Of a DNA stretch of 64,000 nucleotides, positions 59,684 through 64,000 are shown piece by piece (within the stretch, counting starts at the first letter, position 1; each line of letters starts with the position of its first letter). The position numbers and the translations under genes are program-made. Source of the DNA: Stromatinia cepivora (taxonomy: Eukaryota; Ascomycota; Leotiomycetes; Helotiales; Sclerotiniaceae); the NCBI GenBank assembly GCA_014898415.1, contig RCTD01000005.1:434001-498000 (forward strand). The letters run 5' to 3'. A model generated the notes under the pieces. That model made no database searches, was not told where the DNA came from, and worked only from the letters and a program-made list of their open reading frames with translations.

Positions 59684-61738
59684 GAAAAAATTGGATCCAG
59701 TGATATCACAGCGTGGCGTTCGGGAGCGTGGATTATAAGGAGATATTCACGGTTTACTTTACTAGCAGCGATATTCATCATAATTTGAAAATTAATTGAC
59801 TTTCAACCTCCAGTTTACCTTGGCCCAAATAACATATTGATGGGTATTACCCAAGTTCCTTTTTATTCCATCCTTGATTTCCTTCGCACTCTCATCATCT
59901 CTATCATAATCGGTAGTCCAGTCATCATTTCCCCAATTTGTGATACGAAACAATGTCTGATGTATGTAGCCTACATTATGCCTATATCCTAAGATTTAGG
60001 AATAACTTCAACTTTTACTACGTTAAATAGCCTAGTAGATCAAAAGACTTTCTACTTTCTCTTTCACTTTTTAACCACCTTTCCCTTCCCCTTCCCACTC
60101 AACCTCACTCAATATCTTCAACACCTCGTATCATAATAAACCTATGATCATTTCTAACGCAAGAATCTTAATCTTCAAGCCAGTTAGCCTGTTCTAAATA
60201 CCGCTCTATTTCGATTCTACTAATCCCGAAGATCAGTATAGTATTCATTTGTATAGCTACTAGGTACTCCCTCTCCCTTCTTCCTTTCTTTTCCCCTCCT
60301 CTTCTCCTCGCTTTTCCTTTCTCTTTGCCTCTCTCCCCTCTGATAAGTCCTCCCCCCTATCTCCCTCCCTTTCTCCTCTACTCCCTCTTCCCATTCTTTT
60401 ATCAACTTTCCACTCCCCCTCCTACATCCACAACCCCTTCAAAATGCAAGACTTACCACTCACTCCCTACGAACTCCCCGCCTCAACAATGACGATAGGC
60501 TGCAACTAATCCAATACTAACTTGGTATTTAAATCTATAATCTATAATAGCTTCAAAATCATGATTACAGAAGTTTAGTTAGATTTCTTGAGTAGATCGC
60601 TTTTGTCATTCATTATTCATTTGTAAGATCTTACTTGTTCTGCTCCTCTGTTATGTTCTTTGATTTTGGGTTCGATTTTAAGGTTTCAATTCTCTACTCT
60701 AACTCTCCTCTTCAGTTCCCCTTTTCGATTCCAAATCTCCTCCTCAGCCCTCCCTCCACCTCCAAAATCTCCATAAATCACCCTCATAAATTCCATCCTC
60801 ACATACTTCACCCTACCCTACCATCCCCAAAAATAGAAGGTGGACAAAAAATCCTAATAGTACTCCTCACAGTTCTTTCAGTAATATTCTTCGGTTTCAT
60901 CGCAGCAGCGTTCACTGCACACTTTTGTCCTATATTTTGCTGTCAATCAACTCGTTCTCGTTCCTCGGCACATGAGAGCTCTCAAGTCTGATTTGCGTTC
61001 AGAATGGTGTTGGCGTTTAATAAGGAATATAGAAGATTGGTTATGGTGTATGTAATCTCATAATAATGGATACTTGGGATCGTCTATCCTCCGCACCTAC
61101 AGTGAAAATATATCTTTTGTAGCGAGTAACAAGGAGATATATTTTTTGATGGTGTGGATGAATTTGAGGGATTCGGGTTGGGTTTAGGTGAAGAGATCAT
61201 GGTCAGAGGTTTAGAGGTTAATTAGAGTTGGGGATAGTTCATATCTTATTGCTTTTGGTTGGTTTTGTTGGTGAGGGTGAAGAATTTATATGACAAATGC
61301 GATAATCATATATATATGATCGTAGAATTGTGTATATTTAAGAATAGTTTCACGTTTATTACTTTTGGTTGGTGGAGGAATGGTATTTAGGAATTTAGAT
61401 GACAGATGCGATTACAACGTATATAAGCTTAGAATTATATACACTTAGAATAATCAAGTCTCTTATATACAAGATATAACAAAAATTGATCTCTTTGAGT
61501 ACTTGGTTCATTTCGTATTATTGTATTATTGATATCTATCTTATATGATCCTGATAATGCAAATGCTTGATAGCGGGGTAACTTGCGATTGCATTAGGCC
61601 CACTACTCAAATGTACCCCTCGTGCTCAATACCGTGATAAGTACACCAAGAAGTGGCAAGAACACACATATATACAAAGTAATACCTCAGTATTGAAATC
61701 ATCTTTGAATTGTATTTCTCTATAAAGATCCTTTGAAA
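59684..61738. other. 2-kb spacer between SDE2 and the M20 hydrolase gene
   Basis: AT-rich with a CT-rich block at 60.25-60.45 kb. A frame at 60653-60991 (plus) encodes about 112 aa with one predicted membrane helix (ILIVLLTVLSVIFFGFIAAA) but no recognised family. A 21-codon frame starts at 60444. Neither is supported enough to call. Confidence 0.45.
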
Positions 61739-64000
61739 ATGTTAAAACGATATAATCCAAGAACTCTCATCAATCCATTCAAATCCACCCTGGCGGTTAA
61801 TATTAAGAAATTCGATAGGATTAGAAATATTAGCTCGATTAGGAATATAGATATCAAAAATGATCAAATTAGGAATATCAAAATTAATAGAGAGAGATTG
61901 TGGAGGGAATTGCATTATACTTGTCAATGGGGGAAGGGAGAGAGATGGGGAGTGTATGTTTTGCTTTTCTTTGATTTTTTGATGTTATTTTGAGGTAGTT
62001 TGGGAGACAGGAGACGATGAGATGGAATTGGGGAGAGAGATCTGGCGAAAAGAAGGGATGGAGAAGGAAAGATTTGGGAAGGTTCCTGAAATCTCGGCGG
62101 TTCTCGGTCCAAGTTGAATGAGCTGTGGATATGTGATCATATACTGCTAAGTCCAACCCAGCATCTTCCAAGTGGGAAGAAAAATGCACCTCCCAAACTG
62201 TGTGGTCAACCTACATATAGTCAAGCGACCATGAGAAGGAGGAGCAAAGGAGATTCCGCTATATGATCAAACCCCGTCCCCACAAAGACTGTCCTTCAAT
62301 TCTGCAATTCACATCATATATACTACACACAAACAGAATCCTAATATAAATGTAGAGAAGAAACTTCCCAAGGAATGTCCCGTCTCGCTCTATCCTCCGC
62401 CGACAAACTAGCTCGAGATTGGTTTGTCGAAACTATGAAGAAACTTGGTTGTGATGTGAAGATTGATGCTATGGGTACTCCTTCCCCGTTCTTCTTCTTC
62501 TCTTCTTTCCCTATTTGATACCCTCGCATCAATCTGTCAAAAGTCATGCAATAATAACAATTTAACAAAAAGGCAACATATTCGCCATCCGACCTGGAAG
62601 AAAAGATGCTCCAGCTACATATGCAGGGAGTCATTTAGATACACAGGTATATTCCTCCAAAGTTCCCATTCAAGAAGCGAGTACCATACTATAAGGTGTT
62701 ATGATTAATGAATTACAGCCAACAGGAGGACGATATGATGGGATATTAGGTGTCCATGCAGGGATTGAAGTGTTAAGAACTATGAATGATCTGGGGATTG
62801 AAACGGAATATCCTACTGGTGTTATTAATGTTTGTTATTTTCCGATTTTAGTATATGCATTGACAAACTGACTTTTGGAATAGTGGACAAATGGCACCCC
62901 CCCCCCCCCCCTTTCACCCTATCGTACTCACTCACCTTTCCTCTAACACCCCCCACAGAAGAAGGAGCGCGTTTTCCCGTCTCCATGATATCATCCGGTG
63001 TCTGGGCCAACGACATACCACTTCTCTCCGCGCACAACCTCCGCGAGATAAACGGTCCCGCAACCATGAAATCAGAATTAGAAAGAATCGGATATCTCGG
63101 TTCGATCCCCGCGTCATATCAAGAAAATTCAATCGGTGCACATTTCGAGCTACACATCGAACAAGGACCAATCCTCGAGAGGAGCAAGACGCGTATCGGA
63201 GCCGTGACCGGCGTGCAGGCTTATCGGTGGCATACTATTACGGTGAGGGGAAGCGATTGTCATACTGGTATGTTTTAATTATACCGAGATGTGGTGATGA
63301 TGGTATGGATATAGATGAAATGGGATGATGATGTGTTATAGGTACAACGGATTTTGAAAATCGCTCAGATGCTATGCTTACAGCAGCAAAGCTGATTCTT
63401 CATAGTCATAATAAGGCGGCTGAAATGGGGTGCCTAGCCTCCACAGGTAGCTAGCCCCTTTCTCATGAAAATTTTGATACAATATACTCACGTGTGCTAG
63501 GGATTCTCAATTTGAAGCCTGGCTCTACTAATACTGTTCCGGGATTCGTACAGTTCTCACTTGATATTAGGTGTTCGGATGACGAAAGGCTTTTGGCTTT
63601 TGAGAAAGAACTTAGAAAAGATTTCGAGTTGATTGCTGCTGGGGAGCAAATGACCACTCTTGGGGCAAGTGGAAAGAGAGGGAAAGGCTGTACGTTGGAT
63701 TGGCAAGTGGATACAGATTCTCCGGCTACTCATTTCAACAAACACTGTATCCGATGCGTGGAAGAAAGTGCCGGAGACTTACTTGAGGCGACTTCTAGTG
63801 CTGGAGATCAGCCCGGAACCGTTTCAAACACTTATATGAGAATGGTATCAGGCGCTGGACATGACAGGTAAGAATTTCAATCAGATGATAAGGGCGTCGC
63901 TGAACAAAATGCAGTGTTTATACTTCGAGACATGCTCCAACCTCTATGTAAGCTTTACCTCTTTATCACGCCGTATTTACGACTGACCCCAACTAGGATC
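61739..64000 (+). CDS. M20-family carbamoylase / beta-alanine synthase-type amidohydrolase, partial
   Basis: Ten exons so far: 61739-61953, 62356-62474, 62573-62646, 62719-62829, 62884-62893, 62959-63267, 63342-63446, 63501-63867, 63915-63947 and 63997 onward, cut by the window end. Metal ligands of the hydantoinase/carbamoylase family are present: AGSHLDTQPTGGRYDG (H132, D143), TNEEGARF (E177/E178) and HIEQGP (H242). DWFVETMKKLGCDVKIDAMGN, GVQAYRWHTITVRGSDCHTGTTDF and MVSGAGHDSVYTS are also typical. Members hydrolyse N-carbamoyl amino acids or N-carbamoyl-beta-alanine (Pyd3). The first 60 residues are basic and may be a mitochondrial presequence. Intron 1 is 402 nt. Exon 5 is 10 nt and is followed by a GC-AG intron with a C15 tract. 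Confidence 0.85.
62897..62911. repeat. C15 homopolymer in an intron
   Basis: Fifteen consecutive C just after the apparent GC donor of the M20 gene's fifth intron. Confidence 0.9.

Noticed and set aside
1..64000. CRISPR arrays, bacterial operons, prophage or intact transposons
   Set aside because: The DNA is fungal nuclear; no spaced identical repeats, transposase/reverse-transcriptase frames or terminal repeats were found.

Overview
The window is nuclear DNA of a filamentous ascomycete, most like a leotiomycete of the Botrytis/Sclerotinia type. The genes carry short spliceosomal introns (mostly 50-200 nt, GT...AG with CTAAC/CTGAC-like branch sites). Both strands are used and there are no operons. 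The intergenic DNA is AT-rich and full of simple repeats. The protein set is fungal housekeeping: snoRNP, ribosomal, Hul4-type HECT ligase, PSP1, RasGEF, Nfu1, LSM1, ATE1, SDE2 and polyol dehydrogenase. The organism is inferred from protein flavour and gene style; no search was run.

Layout, left to right. 0.7-1.5 kb: NHP2 (+). 1.9-3.9 kb: two orphan genes (-), the second with a 36-bp tandem repeat just upstream of its start. 4.4-7.6 kb: a divergent pair for the mitochondrial ribosome, a YqeH/Gep3-type GTPase (-) and an MRP49/mL61-like protein (+). 8.2-12.0 kb: HECT ubiquitin ligase HUL4 (-). 13.0-13.8 kb: RPL15 (-). 14.8-16.0 kb: an orphan charged protein (-). 17.6-20.4 kb: a PSP1-domain protein (-), followed by about 5 kb without a convincing gene. 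25.5-29.4 kb: NFU1 (-), a HIT-zinc-finger (Hit1/ZNHIT3) protein (+) and an orphan protein (-). 32.5-36.0 kb: a large RasGEF with a P-loop GTPase-like N-terminal half (+).

37.0-40.6 kb: a decayed NACHT/WD-repeat (fungal NLR) pseudogene. 42.2-44.0 kb: an orphan low-complexity protein (-). 45.9-48.5 kb: LSM1 and a Nudix phosphohydrolase (both -). 50.8-52.2 kb: ATE1 arginyltransferase (+), first exon unresolved. 52.2-54.2 kb: repeat-rich spacer. 54.2-56.0 kb: zinc polyol dehydrogenase (-, seven exons). 57.6-59.7 kb: divergent RPS10 (-) and SDE2 (+). 61.7 kb to the end: an M20 carbamoylase/beta-alanine-synthase-type hydrolase (+), running off the window.

The genes do not form one pathway; most are core functions such as ribosome and snoRNP biogenesis, mRNA decay, protein degradation, Fe-S assembly and Ras signalling. 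The accessory signal is concentrated in the NLR relic and the repeat-bearing spacers. I see no clear undescribed system. The most unusual items are the GTPase-like/RasGEF fusion, the NLR relic, a C15-bearing apparent GC-AG intron in the M20 gene, a 16-nt microexon in the dehydrogenase, and several minisatellites next to gene ends. Splice sites were assigned by eye from GT/AG signals, reading phase and family similarity.
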